Origin: Casimicrobium huifangae
GTDB lineage: Bacteria > Pseudomonadota > Gammaproteobacteria > Burkholderiales > Casimicrobiaceae
Direction of reading: 5' to 3'
Length of the DNA: 64,000 nt
Assembly (NCBI RefSeq): GCF_009746125.1
Contig: NZ_CP041352.1
Span: 2,340,436-2,404,435, forward strand
Position 1 is the first letter of the stretch. Every line of letters begins with the position of its first letter. This document shows, piece by piece, positions 34,887 through 43,988 of the stretch. The notes under the pieces are model-generated. The model worked only from the letters and a program-made list of their open reading frames with translations, searched no databases and was not told the origin of the DNA. A program made the translations under genes and the position numbers.

Positions 34887-36389
34887 TCACCGGAAGGTAT
34901 GAGAAACGGTTACCGATGTGTCGGCTGTCACGTCAACGGTTCTGGTCACTCGGTTCGACGGGTCAGTGGGGTTGATGATTTCGACGGTGTGTTTGCCGGC
35001 CGGGAGTTTGAGTTCCGTCATCGGCGGCGACAATCCTTTGGCGAAGCCGTCAACGTCGATGCGCCCCCGCGGCTTGACTTCAAACTTGACCGTCCCGGTA
35101 CCGATCGGCGCGGTAGTTGGCATATCTTGCCCTGCGCCAGCAGCCGTAGGGGCCGGAGTGCTCGGCACCGCCGCCACTGGGGCAGGAGTCGGTGCAGCCG
35201 GCGCCGGAGCGGGCGCTGGCGCCGGTGTCGCCACCGGTTCTGGCGCCGGTTTGCGAGTGAGCCAGTAGGCGCCGCCCCCCACGGCCAGCGCCAGCGCTAC
35301 TGCTCCGGCGATCAGGGGGGCCCGCGAAGGCGCCTCTCCAGCCCGCGCGGCGGCAGCACGCTCGCCACGTACCAGTGGCTCTCCGCTGCTGCTGGCAGGA
35401 ACAGGCGGCCTCGGACCGGTGCGCGGAGCGGTATCCGGCTCCAGCCATACCTGCGGATTGGGCAAGGTCACTACGCGCGGCTGCAGACCGACGTTCCAAC
35501 CCAGCGCCTCGCGAAAAGCGGTCACGGTCTGAAAGCGATTGTCGATGTGAACCGCCATCGCTTTTGATACCGCTTGCGAAAAACCAATCGAAAACTTGTC
35601 GCCCGTGACCTGGTTAATGGTCTGCATCGGATCGGACAACATGCGCGACACCGCCTGCAACGGCGGTTTGCCAGTGGCCAGGTGATAGAGCACCCCGCCG
35701 AGCGCATAAACATCAGTCCAGGCCCCCTGCTTCATGGTGCCGTCGTCACTGTACTGCTCGACCGGGGCATAACCTGGCTTCAGCACCGTAGTGAGCGCCT
35801 GTGTGGCGTCACCGATAATCTTGCGCGCCGATCCAAAGTCAAGCAGTACCGAACGGCCATCGGCGAGCATGATGTTGTCCGGCGCGATATCGCGATGGAA
35901 CACCTGCTCACGATGCAGCATCTCCAGCGCATCAAAGATCGGCCCCATCACCTGGGCGATTCTTTCCTCCGTGAAGTCTTCCGTTCCCTTCGCCAGGACC
36001 TGGCGCAGTGTCTCGCCTTTGTAGAGGCGCATGGCCATGTAGGCGGTGCCATTGCCCTCCCAGAAGCGGAACACCTCGACCAGCGCAGGGTGGGCAAACT
36101 TGGCCAGCATCTTCGCTTCATTGATGAAGCTCTTGAGGCCGGCGTCAAAGGTTGCCTTGTGGTTGGCGGCGCGGACGGCAACGCGGATGCCGTCGATGCG
36201 GCCAGCAAAGGCCGCGGGCATGAATTCTTTCAGGGCCACGACGCGATCAAGCGAGGTGTCCTTGGCGAGGTAGACGATGCCGAAGCCCCCCTCACCGATC
36301 AGGCCGATGATCTCGAAGTCAGCGACGCGCGTACCGACCGGCAGGCAATTGGCGTGGGTTGCTAGCAGCTGACTGGACGGACTCGACAC
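34887..36389 (-). CDS. PpkA-like Ser/Thr kinase with periplasmic PEGA domain
   Basis: A transmembrane kinase of 500 residues from the GTG at 36389, chosen because GAGG lies six bases before it; a TTG four codons upstream is the alternative. The kinase core has GEGGFGIVY, VALKEFMP, HRDIAPDNI and DFGSAR. A membrane segment lies at about 356-378 (LIAGAVALALAVGGGAYWL). A Pro/Ala-rich spacer and a C-terminal PEGA domain (RGRIDVDG, LPAGKHTVEI, RTVDVTADTSVTV) follow. It differs from the downstream kinase mainly in linker length, so the pair arose by duplication. It is transcribed toward the FHA and phosphatase genes. Confidence 0.92.
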   Translation of the reverse strand: MSSPSSQLLATHANCLPVGTRVADFEIIGLIGEGGFGIVYLAKDTSLDRVVALKEFMPAAFAGRIDGIRVAVRAANHKATFDAGLKSFINEAKMLAKFAHPALVEVFRFWEGNGTAYMAMRLYKGETLRQVLAKGTEDFTEERIAQVMGPIFDALEMLHREQVFHRDIAPDNIMLADGRSVLLDFGSARKIIGDATQALTTVLKPGYAPVEQYSDDGTMKQGAWTDVYALGGVLYHLATGKPPLQAVSRMLSDPMQTINQVTGDKFSIGFSQAVSKAMAVHIDNRFQTVTAFREALGWNVGLQPRVVTLPNPQVWLEPDTAPRTGPRPPVPASSSGEPLVRGERAAAARAGEAPSRAPLIAGAVALALAVGGGAYWLTRKPAPEPVATPAPAPAPAPAAPTPAPVAAVPSTPAPTAAGAGQDMPTTAPIGTGTVKFEVKPRGRIDVDGFAKGLSPPMTELKLPAGKHTVEIINPTDPSNRVTRTVDVTADTSVTVSHTFR

Positions 36390-36476
36390 GCAGGGCCTCA
36401 ACTTTTATGACAGCGAGAACCATACCAGCAATCGCCTGGCATGACCAGCAAACACCACTGCTTTGCCGTTACACGA

Positions 36477-38186
36477 TCACAGACCTGCGAGACCGACTTC
36501 TGCAAAAGTTTTGGACGCGACCGTGCCCACCGTGCGCGTGCGGAAATCTGCGGTGGCCGCGCTTCGCCCTTCGGCAAACAGTTGCGATGGTGCGCCTTTT
36601 TCATTACCCAGTGACGTGACTTCGCTGATTTGTACTTGCGCCCTGCCTTTTTGCACATCGACGTCACGCACTTTGGCCTTGACATCGAACACGTAAACCA
36701 CGCGCTGGCAGCTTGCTCCGGTTCCTGAAACACAAAACGGAAACTCCTGCCTGAAAGCGACAGTGCTGCCAACAAAAGCCCGCGCATTGGCCTGCCGCTC
36801 TTCCAGCGCCTTGCTGGCGGCACGTGCCGCCACCCGCGCCTGCTCCTCCCAGGTGGCAATCTTTTGCCGGGCCAAGGCATGACGACCGCACTCGTCATCG
36901 GGAAACGAGTCAACAAAGCGCTTGAGCGCAGCGCTGTCTCGTGCGGCGTTGAACGCTGCTGCGCACAGACTGGTCCGCGACGGCGCCGCCGGGGTTGCGG
37001 TTGGCGCAGCTGCAGGTGGCGCGGGCACCACGGGTTCCGGCTCGGCCGCCGGTAGACTTGCTGCCGCGACTTCGGCAAGGAAAGTCATGGTGCCCCGTGC
37101 GCTCGGCTTTCCGGCGTCGAACTCGCCCTCAAAGCGGTCACCAGAGCCCCAGCGCATGATGCCCTGACCATGCGCCACGCCATCGCGCACCTCGCCTGTG
37201 TATGAGTCGCCGCTGGCAAACAGGATGTCGCCTTTCCCGGTGGCGCGATCATCGCGCCAGTCACCGTCATAACTGTCGCCGTCGGGGAACCGCATATTGC
37301 CGCTGCCGTCCTTGCGATTGTTCTTCCAGCTTCCGTCGTAACGCTGCCCATTGGGCCATTCCTCGACGCCGCGGCCATCGCGGGCTCCGCGCAACCATTG
37401 CCCGGTGTAACTGCCACCATTTTTGTAGCTCAGGGTGCCGGTGCCGGTGCGTTCATTGCGGACGAAGTCACCCTCGTAAACGTCGCCGTTGGCAAACGTC
37501 AGCGTACCTTTGCCATCCTGCAGATCGTCACGCCATTGCCCCCGGTAGCGCTGGCCATCGGGCCAGGCATAGGTGCCGAAGCCCTCTTTGCGACTGTTGC
37601 GCAACGTGCCCTCGAAGCTGCGACCGTCGTTGTACTGGGCACGAACCTCTCCGCTCAGCGCACCGGTACGGGGATCAACCGTAATCTGTCCGCGATAGAC
37701 GCCATCGACAGCACGCACCTCCGACTGCGTCGGCGCTGCCACGGGCGGCGCAGCGACCACTGCTCCAGCCGACGACGCCGGCGGCGACGCCGCACTGGCC
37801 ACTGCCGCCTGCTCGTGCAGGCGCAGCAGACTGCGTGGCACGTCATCGGCACATACGTTCCCGGCACAATCGCGGACGTTTTCCTGGCGCAGCAGGTCGC
37901 CATCGCGAAATTGCCCACGGAGGATGTAGCGGAGCTTGCCGGCGCTGAAGGCGATCACGTCGCCCACGCCATTGGCGCGGCCGGCATTGCACTCACCCGT
38001 CCACGAGACCGTCAGGGCTTCCGCGTTGGGGATGGAGTTGACAATGCAGCGCGTCTGCAAATCACGGGCAGACACGGCGCCTTGCGCAAGCACAGGCGCA
38101 GGGGCCACAGCAAATGCGGCAAGCACCGCAATCGCTGGAGCAGCCGCAACTCCCGTACGGCGCGCTTTGACGGCGCACTCACTCAT
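36477..38186 (-). CDS. Secreted MORN-repeat protein at the edge of the T6SS locus
   Basis: A 569-residue protein with a cleavable-looking signal peptide (hydrophobic core about 14-32, ending VLAQG). A cysteine-containing N-terminal segment (about 40-115) precedes a tandem of about eight to nine MORN repeats at about 170-380, each with the Y-x-G-x-[FW] and GxGxxx[WF]xxGxx[YF] pattern (for example GQWRDDLQDGKGTLTFANGD). The C-terminal part (about 410-569) has a Cys-rich helical segment (FPDDECGRHALARQKIATW) and a beta region. MORN repeats often bind lipids or give extended beta scaffolds. It may be part of the envelope side of the kinase sensing system, but no function is known. Confidence 0.85.
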   Translation of the reverse strand: MSECAVKARRTGVAAAPAIAVLAAFAVAPAPVLAQGAVSARDLQTRCIVNSIPNAEALTVSWTGECNAGRANGVGDVIAFSAGKLRYILRGQFRDGDLLRQENVRDCAGNVCADDVPRSLLRLHEQAAVASAASPPASSAGAVVAAPPVAAPTQSEVRAVDGVYRGQITVDPRTGALSGEVRAQYNDGRSFEGTLRNSRKEGFGTYAWPDGQRYRGQWRDDLQDGKGTLTFANGDVYEGDFVRNERTGTGTLSYKNGGSYTGQWLRGARDGRGVEEWPNGQRYDGSWKNNRKDGSGNMRFPDGDSYDGDWRDDRATGKGDILFASGDSYTGEVRDGVAHGQGIMRWGSGDRFEGEFDAGKPSARGTMTFLAEVAAASLPAAEPEPVVPAPPAAAPTATPAAPSRTSLCAAAFNAARDSAALKRFVDSFPDDECGRHALARQKIATWEEQARVAARAASKALEERQANARAFVGSTVAFRQEFPFCVSGTGASCQRVVYVFDVKAKVRDVDVQKGRAQVQISEVTSLGNEKGAPSQLFAEGRSAATADFRTRTVGTVASKTFAEVGLAGL

Positions 38187-38360
38187 CGGTTACCCCACGT
38201 CGACACTTGTATCGAACGATTATCGCCGATGCATGCCCGGAGCCGAAACGCGCCGCGTCTGGACGAAATGCTGGTCTGCCGCAGCGGCAATGTCCCCGCA
38301 GAATTGGGCCGATCGCTCATGCCCGCAAAGACGAAAACCGCTGCAAGATCGTGCAAATGC

Positions 38361-38490
38361 CTGTTTCAGCTTACTGCTGTAATGCCCATTGATTAAGGGC
38401 TAAGAGCAATGAATGACGCAGAGTCGACTTTATTGAAAATGGCGCTTAGGCCCAATTTGAATAAGACTTCTCGCCAAAAGCCGTTATCAG
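38361..38490. repeat. Near-palindromic intergenic repeat, copy C
   Basis: Centre GAGTCGACTT (GTCGAC 38423-38428). Left arm TTTCAGCTTACTGCTG and CCCATTGATTAAGGGCT (ending 38401). Right arm AGGCCCAATTTGAAT from 38448 and TTCTCGCCAAAAG to about 38480. Offsets are 26, 26 and 19. It is the most diverged right arm of the five but keeps the spacing and centre. Confidence 0.75.
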
Positions 38491-38567
38491 AGACGTCATC
38501 GTCATAAGGGCGGCATTAAAACAGCCAGCGAGGCAGTCACGTTGCCGCTTTGAGTTGACGCGCGGGC

Positions 38568-38593
38568 AAAAAAAAGCCCCGGCGAGCGGGGCT
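38568..38593 (-). terminator. Rho-independent terminator after tRNA-Glu
   Basis: On the minus strand GCCCC-GCTCGCC-GGGGC forms a strong hairpin followed by eight T. It lies about 36 bases after the 3' end of tRNA-Glu and should end the tRNA-Ala/tRNA-Glu transcript. Confidence 0.88.
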
Positions 38594-38628
38594 ATTGCTT
38601 GACTGAAGTTCCTGGAAGCCAGACATGC

Positions 38629-38704
38629 TGGCGTCCCCAAGGGGATTCGAACCCCTGTTACAACCGTGAAAGGGTCGTGTCCTAGGCCTCTAGACGATGG
38701 GGAC
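38629..38704 (-). tRNA. tRNA-Glu (anticodon TTC)
   Basis: A complete 76-base cloverleaf read on the minus strand: acceptor GTCCCCA pairing with TGGGGAC, D-loop TCTAGAGGCCTAGGA, anticodon loop CCTTTCACG with TTC, T-arm GGGGTTCGAATCCCC, encoded CCA end. It closely follows the bacterial tRNA-Glu consensus. Confidence 0.97.
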
Positions 38705-38727
38705 CAAGGAACTAACAGTATTTGCTT

Positions 38728-38803
<76 letters not shown>

Positions 38804-38823
38804 AAGCAAGACTGAAATTATAG

Positions 38824-39291
38824 TCACAACTGCTTCGGTTTGGCAAGTGCGAAATCAATAAATCTTGCCAAAAAATTTCCACGTGTTTCGACTCCTGCGG
38901 GCTGCATACGCAGCAGCGTCGTCAACGCGTGCCATCGCGAAGCGGTAATCTCGTCGCGCAGCAACATGGAACGTTGCTCCAGTGGCAAGCGGCCCAGGCG
39001 AGTAACCACGCTACGAGGAAAAGTCACGCAGACCGGTGTCACCACCGACTGCACGACGTCAGGACCAGCCAGCGAGGCCTCAACACCGCGGCGTGCGTCG
39101 CCCAGTCTGTCTTGCAGCGCTTCGACCTCGTCGTCGGTAGCCACTTTCCCGAACGGTCTTAGCGCGACGAAGATGCCGGCGGCCAACATTGCAGCCACCA
39201 GCCAGAACGGGGCGCCTGCCCATCCGCACATGCCACCGCCGGCCAGCGACACGCCGACCACCGCCGCGCGTGCACGGTGACGAAGCTTCAT
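38824..39291 (-). CDS. Small membrane protein of unknown function
   Basis: About 155 residues from the ATG at 39291 (MKLRHRARA); an in-frame ATG six codons upstream is possible. Two closely spaced hydrophobic segments at about 9-25 and 28-45 (VVGVSLAGGGMCGWAGAPFWLVAAML) are followed by a charged helical cytoplasmic domain. I do not recognise a family. It starts 30 bases after ppsA on the same strand and may be co-transcribed with it. Confidence 0.7.
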   Translation of the reverse strand: MKLRHRARAAVVGVSLAGGGMCGWAGAPFWLVAAMLAAGIFVALRPFGKVATDDEVEALQDRLGDARRGVEASLAGPDVVQSVVTPVCVTFPRSVVTRLGRLPLEQRSMLLRDEITASRWHALTTLLRMQPAGVETRGNFLARFIDFALAKPKQL

Positions 39292-39321
39292 CGCTTTGGC
39301 AGACGGCAAACAAACAACGGG

Positions 39322-41724
39322 TCAGGCCTTGCGTTTTGCCAGCAGCAACCAGGTATCGATCGCCGCGTCGGGGTTCAGTGACAGCGACTCGATGCCGCGA
39401 TCAACAAGCCAGGCCGCCAGGTCCGGATGATCCGAAGGGCCCTGACCGCAGATACCGACGTACTTGCCCTTGGCACGACAGGCATCGATTGCGAAGCCGA
39501 GCATTTTCTTCACGGCCGGGTTGCGCTCGTCGAAGATGGAAGCGATCTGGCCACCGGCGTCACGATCGACCGCCAGCGTCAATTGCGTCAGATCGTTGGA
39601 GCCAATCGAGAAGCCGTCGAAGTACTCGAGGAAGTCCTCGGCCAGCAGCGCGTTCGATGGCACCTCACACATCATGATCAGACGCAGGCCGTTCTTGCCG
39701 CGTTCCAGGCCGTGCGCAGCCAACGCCTTCACCACTTCGGCCGCCTCGGTAGTGGTGCGCACGAATGGAATCATCACTTCGACGTTGGTTAGCCCCATGG
39801 TGTCGCGAACGTAGCGCAACGCTTCGCACTCAAGCGCGAAACAGTCACGGAACTCCGGCGCCACGTAGCGCGACGCGCCACGGAAGCCGATCATCGGGTT
39901 TTCCTCGTGCGGCTCATAACGGTCACCGCCCAGCAGATTGGCGTATTCGTTCGACTTGAAGTCGCTCATGCGCACAATGACCGGCCGCGGTGCAAAAGCG
40001 GCGGCGATGGTAGCGACGCCTTCAGACAGGCGCTGTACGAAGTAGTGGCGCGGCGAGTCGTAGCCGTGAATACGCTCCGCGACTCTGGCCTTCAGATCGG
40101 CCGGCAGCGTATCGAACTCCAGCAGCGCACGCGGATGAATACCGATCTGGCGATTGATGATGAATTCCAGACGCGCCAGCCCAACGCCATGATTGGGGAC
40201 CTGCGAGAACTCGAAGGCGAGATCCGGGTTGGCGACGTTGAGCATGATCTTGGTCGGCGCATCCGGCATCTTGTCGAGCGCGACTTCGGTACGCTCAAAG
40301 GCCAGCTTGCCCTCGTAAATCTTGCCAGTATCGCCCTCGGCACAGCTCACGGTGACCTGATCGCCGTTGCTCAGGGTGTCTGTTGCATCGCCACAGCCAA
40401 CCACCGCCGGAATGCCCAGCTCGCGCGCAATGATTGCCGCGTGACAAGTCCGCCCGCCCCGATTGGTAACAATCGCGCTGGCGCGCTTCATCACCGGCTC
40501 CCAGTCGGGATCGGTCATGTCGGCTACCAGCACGTCGCCTTCCTTGACAATGTCCATCTCGGCGGCGCGGCGCACGATGCGGACCTGCCCCTGCCCGATC
40601 TTCTGGCCAATAGCGCGGCCGCTTGCCACCACCTTGCCGTGCTCCTGCATGCGATAGCGGACCAGCGTTTTGGCGCCGTCCTCGCGTGCTTTCACCGTCT
40701 CCGGTCGGGCCTGCAGGATGTAAATCTTCCCGGTGCCGCCGTCTTTGCCCCACTCGATGTCCATCGGGCGTCCGTAGTGCTCCTCAATGGTCAGCGCGTA
40801 GCCAGCCAGCATTTCCACTTCGGCATCAGTGAGTGAGAAGCGGGCCTGATCGGCGGCTGCAACGTCCTCGATGTGCGTGGATTTGCCAGCTTTGGCTTCG
40901 CTGCCAAACACCATCTTCTGCATCTTGCTACCCAGCGTGCGGCGCAGAATGGCCGGGCGCTTTGCACGCAGAGCCGGCTTGAAGACGTAGAACTCGTCGG
41001 GATTGACGGCGCCCTGCACCACCATCTCGCCGAGACCGTAGCTTGATGTGACGAACACCGCGTCCCGGAATCCGGACTCCGTGTCGAGGGTGAACATCAC
41101 GCCGGCTGCACCGCTGTCGGAGCGAACCATTTGCTGAATACCGGCCGACAGCGCCACCGGAATGTCGCCGTAGCCGGTATGCACGCGGTAGGCAATGGCA
41201 CGATCGTTATAGAGGCTGGCAAAAACCCGGCGGACGGCGTCAAGAATGGCCGGCACGCCAACGATATTGAGATAGGTTTCCTGCTGACCGGCAAAACTGG
41301 CGTCGTGCATGTCTTCAGCGGTAGCGGACGAACGCACCGCCCAGCTCACTGTTCCACCAGCCTCGGCTTCGAGCGCCGCGATTGCGGTCGCGATACCCTC
41401 TTCCAACTCTTTCGGCAACGGAGCCGCTTCGATCCAGCCTCGAATCTCGGCACCGGCGCTGGTCAACGCCTGCACGTCGTCAACATCGAGACCGGCGAGT
41501 CGTGTGGCAACCCGCTCGGTCAGTTTATTGAGAGAAAGGAAGTCTCGGAAGGCCTGAGCACTGGTGGCAACGCCACCCGGCACCTGAACGCCTTTTTCTG
41601 CAAGATTACCGAGCAGTTCCCCAAGCGACGCATTTTTGCCCCCGTAATCCGGGACATCAGTCATCCGGAGGTCGTCAAGCCAGCTCAGGAGCCGGGAGTT
41701 GAGGTGCGTAGCGCGTCGCGACAT
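39322..41724 (-). CDS. ppsA: Phosphoenolpyruvate synthase
   Basis: Converts pyruvate, ATP and water to phosphoenolpyruvate, AMP and phosphate in gluconeogenesis. The 800-residue protein has the ATP-grasp pyruvate-phosphate-dikinase N-terminal domain ([24 protein letters not shown]-type [22 protein letters not shown]). The swivelling domain has the phospho-histidine in GGRTCHAAI (His428). The C-terminal PEP-binding barrel has [18 protein letters not shown] and the cysteine motif [10 protein letters not shown] good ribosome site (GGAGG) precedes the ATG. Its specific regulator ppsR is encoded nearby at 43164. Confidence 0.97.
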   Translation of the reverse strand: MSRRATHLNSRLLSWLDDLRMTDVPDYGGKNASLGELLGNLAEKGVQVPGGVATSAQAFRDFLSLNKLTERVATRLAGLDVDDVQALTSAGAEIRGWIEAAPLPKELEEGIATAIAALEAEAGGTVSWAVRSSATAEDMHDASFAGQQETYLNIVGVPAILDAVRRVFASLYNDRAIAYRVHTGYGDIPVALSAGIQQMVRSDSGAAGVMFTLDTESGFRDAVFVTSSYGLGEMVVQGAVNPDEFYVFKPALRAKRPAILRRTLGSKMQKMVFGSEAKAGKSTHIEDVAAADQARFSLTDAEVEMLAGYALTIEEHYGRPMDIEWGKDGGTGKIYILQARPETVKAREDGAKTLVRYRMQEHGKVVASGRAIGQKIGQGQVRIVRRAAEMDIVKEGDVLVADMTDPDWEPVMKRASAIVTNRGGRTCHAAIIARELGIPAVVGCGDATDTLSNGDQVTVSCAEGDTGKIYEGKLAFERTEVALDKMPDAPTKIMLNVANPDLAFEFSQVPNHGVGLARLEFIINRQIGIHPRALLEFDTLPADLKARVAERIHGYDSPRHYFVQRLSEGVATIAAAFAPRPVIVRMSDFKSNEYANLLGGDRYEPHEENPMIGFRGASRYVAPEFRDCFALECEALRYVRDTMGLTNVEVMIPFVRTTTEAAEVVKALAAHGLERGKNGLRLIMMCEVPSNALLAEDFLEYFDGFSIGSNDLTQLTLAVDRDAGGQIASIFDERNPAVKKMLGFAIDACRAKGKYVGICGQGPSDHPDLAAWLVDRGIESLSLNPDAAIDTWLLLAKRKA

Positions 41725-41762
41725 GGTGCCTCCGTGTAGATAACGACAGGCATTCTAGCGAA

Positions 41763-41811
41763 GCGTCACAGCAATATGTTGCGACGCACAAATCCGGTTG
41801 ACAAGCGTCAA
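41763..41811 (-). promoter_or_regulatory. Inverted repeats upstream of ppsA, possible operator
   Basis: Between the small HTH gene and ppsA there is a perfect 5-base inverted repeat TTGAC-AAGC-GTCAA (41798-41811) and an imperfect one around GCAATATGTTGC (41771-41782). A TAGAAT-like -10 box lies closer to ppsA. This may be an operator for the adjacent HTH protein or another regulator. The call is from pattern only. Confidence 0.3.
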
Positions 41812-41823
41812 CGCGGACAACCG

Positions 41824-42135
41824 TCAGAAAATCGACGACGACCCGACGCCTGTTTCGTCGGCCACAGCGTCGCGCAGCTTGGCATAAAGATCCGGGTGTT
41901 TGCCGCGCAGAAACTCGATGATCTGAATGTCTTCCTTGCGCACCGAACTCAGATCCACGCCTTCAAGGTGGACGAGCCGGAGCAACTCGGTCACCGGCTT
42001 CGGCATATCGCGGCCAGCTTCATAGCGGGAGCCGCCGCTTTGTGTCACGCCGATCTTCTGCCAGAACTCTTCCTGATTGAGCCCGAGTTTCTGACGAATC
42101 TCTCGTGGATTGTTGATTTTTTGAAATAGACCCAT
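41824..42135 (-). CDS. Small helix-turn-helix (XRE-type) regulator
   Basis: A 103-residue DNA-binding protein from the ATG at 42135 (MGLFQKINNP); longer in-frame starts add non-family residues. The XRE-type fold covers about residues 8-60 (IRQKLGLNQEEFWQKIGVTQSGGSRYEAGRDMP). The C-terminal tail is short and helical. It is divergent from the PHP gene and upstream of ppsA on the same strand, so it may regulate either. Such single-domain proteins are common in betaproteobacteria. Confidence 0.85.
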   Translation of the reverse strand: MGLFQKINNPREIRQKLGLNQEEFWQKIGVTQSGGSRYEAGRDMPKPVTELLRLVHLEGVDLSSVRKEDIQIIEFLRGKHPDLYAKLRDAVADETGVGSSSIF

Positions 42136-42301
42136 CGCCTCGCCGTGCCTCCAAGAACAACTACGTCGCGGACACATCCATCATGACCAGGCTGTTGCGC
42201 CGCCTTTGCTGTCATGCGTATCGCTCCGGACTTATGCCAAACGCATATACCAAGTATATGGTGTCAAGCTATCAAACGCCCATCCATGCACCGTTTCTAT
42301 A

Positions 42302-43180
42302 ATGAATAATATGACGGGTGTTGCAGATCTTCACTGCCATTCACGCTACTCGGACGGGACCCTCGCTGTCGCAGATCTGATGTCGCTGGCGCATAGTCGC
42401 GGGGTTCGCCTGATCGCCCTGACTGACCATGATGAGCTGGGCGGTGTCGGCGAAGCCCGCGGGTACGCGCAGGGTTTCGGCATGCAGTTCGTCTCCGGGG
42501 TCGAAATTTCAAGCGAGTGGCAAGGCGTTTCTGTCCACATCGTGGGGTTGCGCATTGACGAAAAGCATCCCGCACTGCAGCAGAGCCTGTCGCAGATTCG
42601 CGAGCAACGCGGTGAACGTGCCCGTCGCATGGATGCTGCATTTGCGGCAATCGGGATCGTCGACGTCCTGGCTGGTGCTGCGGCGTATGCCCCGAACCCC
42701 GACCTCATCTCGCGCACCCACTTTGCGCGCCACCTGATCGATCGCGGGGTGTGCGGTTCGATGGGGGAAGTCTTCGCCCGCTTCATGAAGCCAGGCAAGC
42801 CAGGATATGTCAAGCAGCAATGGCTGCCGATGACGGAAGCCATCGCTGTTATCCGCGCCGCTGGCGGGCGGGCCGTGCTGGCGCATCCGGGGCGTTATGA
42901 AGTCGACCAGCACGGCGGCGCCAATGGGCTGCTGAAAGCCTTTGCCGACGCTGGCGGCGAAGCCGTCGAGGTCGTCTGCGCGGCGCATCATCCGCCCGAA
43001 TGGGCACAGTACGCCGCACTGTCCAGAAAATTCAACCTGCTCGCTTCAATCGGCAGCGATTTCCACAGCCCAAGCGAAAGCCGCGTTCGCTTTGGCGATC
43101 TCCCGCGCCTGTCGCCCACCCTGAAGCCCGTCTGGCACGACTGGCCAGAATCCGAGGTACTGCATGCCCAACCGGCGTAG
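42302..43180 (+). CDS. PHP-domain phosphoesterase (RNase AM / YciV family)
   Basis: A metal-dependent phosphoesterase of about 292 residues. The start is the ATG at 42302 or 42311 (MTGVADLHCHSRYSDG); neither has a strong ribosome site. PHP metal-ligand motifs are ADLHCHSRYSDG, ALTDHDEL, SGVEISSEW, VHIVGL, VLAHPGRY and IGSDFHSPSE. Relatives act as 5' to 3' exonucleases (RNase AM) or nucleotide 3',5'-bisphosphate phosphatases. The end overlaps the ppsR start by 17 bases, so the two are co-transcribed. Confidence 0.9.
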   Translation: MNNMTGVADLHCHSRYSDGTLAVADLMSLAHSRGVRLIALTDHDELGGVGEARGYAQGFGMQFVSGVEISSEWQGVSVHIVGLRIDEKHPALQQSLSQIREQRGERARRMDAAFAAIGIVDVLAGAAAYAPNPDLISRTHFARHLIDRGVCGSMGEVFARFMKPGKPGYVKQQWLPMTEAIAVIRAAGGRAVLAHPGRYEVDQHGGANGLLKAFADAGGEAVEVVCAAHHPPEWAQYAALSRKFNLLASIGSDFHSPSESRVRFGDLPRLSPTLKPVWHDWPESEVLHAQPA

Positions 43181-43988
43181 TGTTTTCTTTGTCTCAGACC
43201 GCACCGGCATCACCGCCGAGGCACTGGGCAACTCCTTGTTGACGCAATTTGATGGGGTCGATTTCCGCAAGACCACCATTCCATTCGTGGACTCGTCCGA
43301 AGCGGTCGATCGCGCCATCTCGCAGATCAACGCCTGCCGCGAGGCCGACGGCAAGCGCCCGATCGTCATCTCGTCCATCGTCAACGAGCAGCTCAGCGAA
43401 CGCATGCGCGATTCCGACGCCTTCGTGCTGGATTTCTTCCAGATCTTCATCTCACCGCTGGAACAGGAACTGGGCGTCAAGAGCTCGCACGCGGCAGGAC
43501 GTTCGCACGGGCTGCGCAATCAGGGCGAATATTTCACCCGTATCGAAGCGATCAACTACGTGCTGGCGCACGACGACGGTCAGAGCATCAAGGAGCTTGA
43601 TCGCGCCCAGGTCATTCTGGTCGGCGTATCGCGTTGCGGCAAGACACCGACGTCGCTGTATCTCGGCCTGCAATGCGGCATTCGTTGCGCCAATTTCCCG
43701 CTGACCCCGGACGATTTCGAACGCGGTGCGCTGCCCGACTCCATCGTGCGTCATCGTGACAAGCTGTTCGGGCTAACCATCGCCCCAGACCGCCTTCAGG
43801 CCATCCGCCAGGAACGCAAGCCGCATTCGAAGTACGCCAGCGCCGAGCAATGCCGCTACGAGGTCGCCGCCGCCGAACGCATGATGCGCGACGCGCGGAT
43901 TCAGGTGCTCAACACCTCGACCAAGTCAATCGAAGAGCTGGCCACCACGATCCTGCTCGAACACAAACTCGACCGCCATATCTTCTAG
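43164..43988 (+). CDS. ppsR: PEP synthase regulatory protein (bifunctional kinase/pyrophosphorylase)
   Basis: Inactivates PpsA by ADP-dependent phosphorylation of a threonine and reactivates it by Pi-dependent dephosphorylation. The 274-residue protein begins RSVFFVSDRTGITAEALGNSLL and has the P-loop GVSRCGKTPTS at about 153-163, as in the DUF299 family. It overlaps the PHP gene upstream. Its 3' end overlaps the convergent tctE gene by 4 bases. Being close to ppsA fits its job. Confidence 0.96.
   Translation: MPNRRSVFFVSDRTGITAEALGNSLLTQFDGVDFRKTTIPFVDSSEAVDRAISQINACREADGKRPIVISSIVNEQLSERMRDSDAFVLDFFQIFISPLEQELGVKSSHAAGRSHGLRNQGEYFTRIEAINYVLAHDDGQSIKELDRAQVILVGVSRCGKTPTSLYLGLQCGIRCANFPLTPDDFERGALPDSIVRHRDKLFGLTIAPDRLQAIRQERKPHSKYASAEQCRYEVAAAERMMRDARIQVLNTSTKSIEELATTILLEHKLDRHIF

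Larger units (their letters stand above)
38187..38628. other. Gene-free interval between MORN gene and tRNA-Glu
   Basis: These 442 bases contain repeat copy C (38361-38490) and the tRNA terminator (38568-38593). The remainder shows no convincing gene; the promoter of the MORN gene should lie in the first 150 bases, but I cannot point to clear boxes. This is the right boundary of the T6SS locus. Confidence 0.7.
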
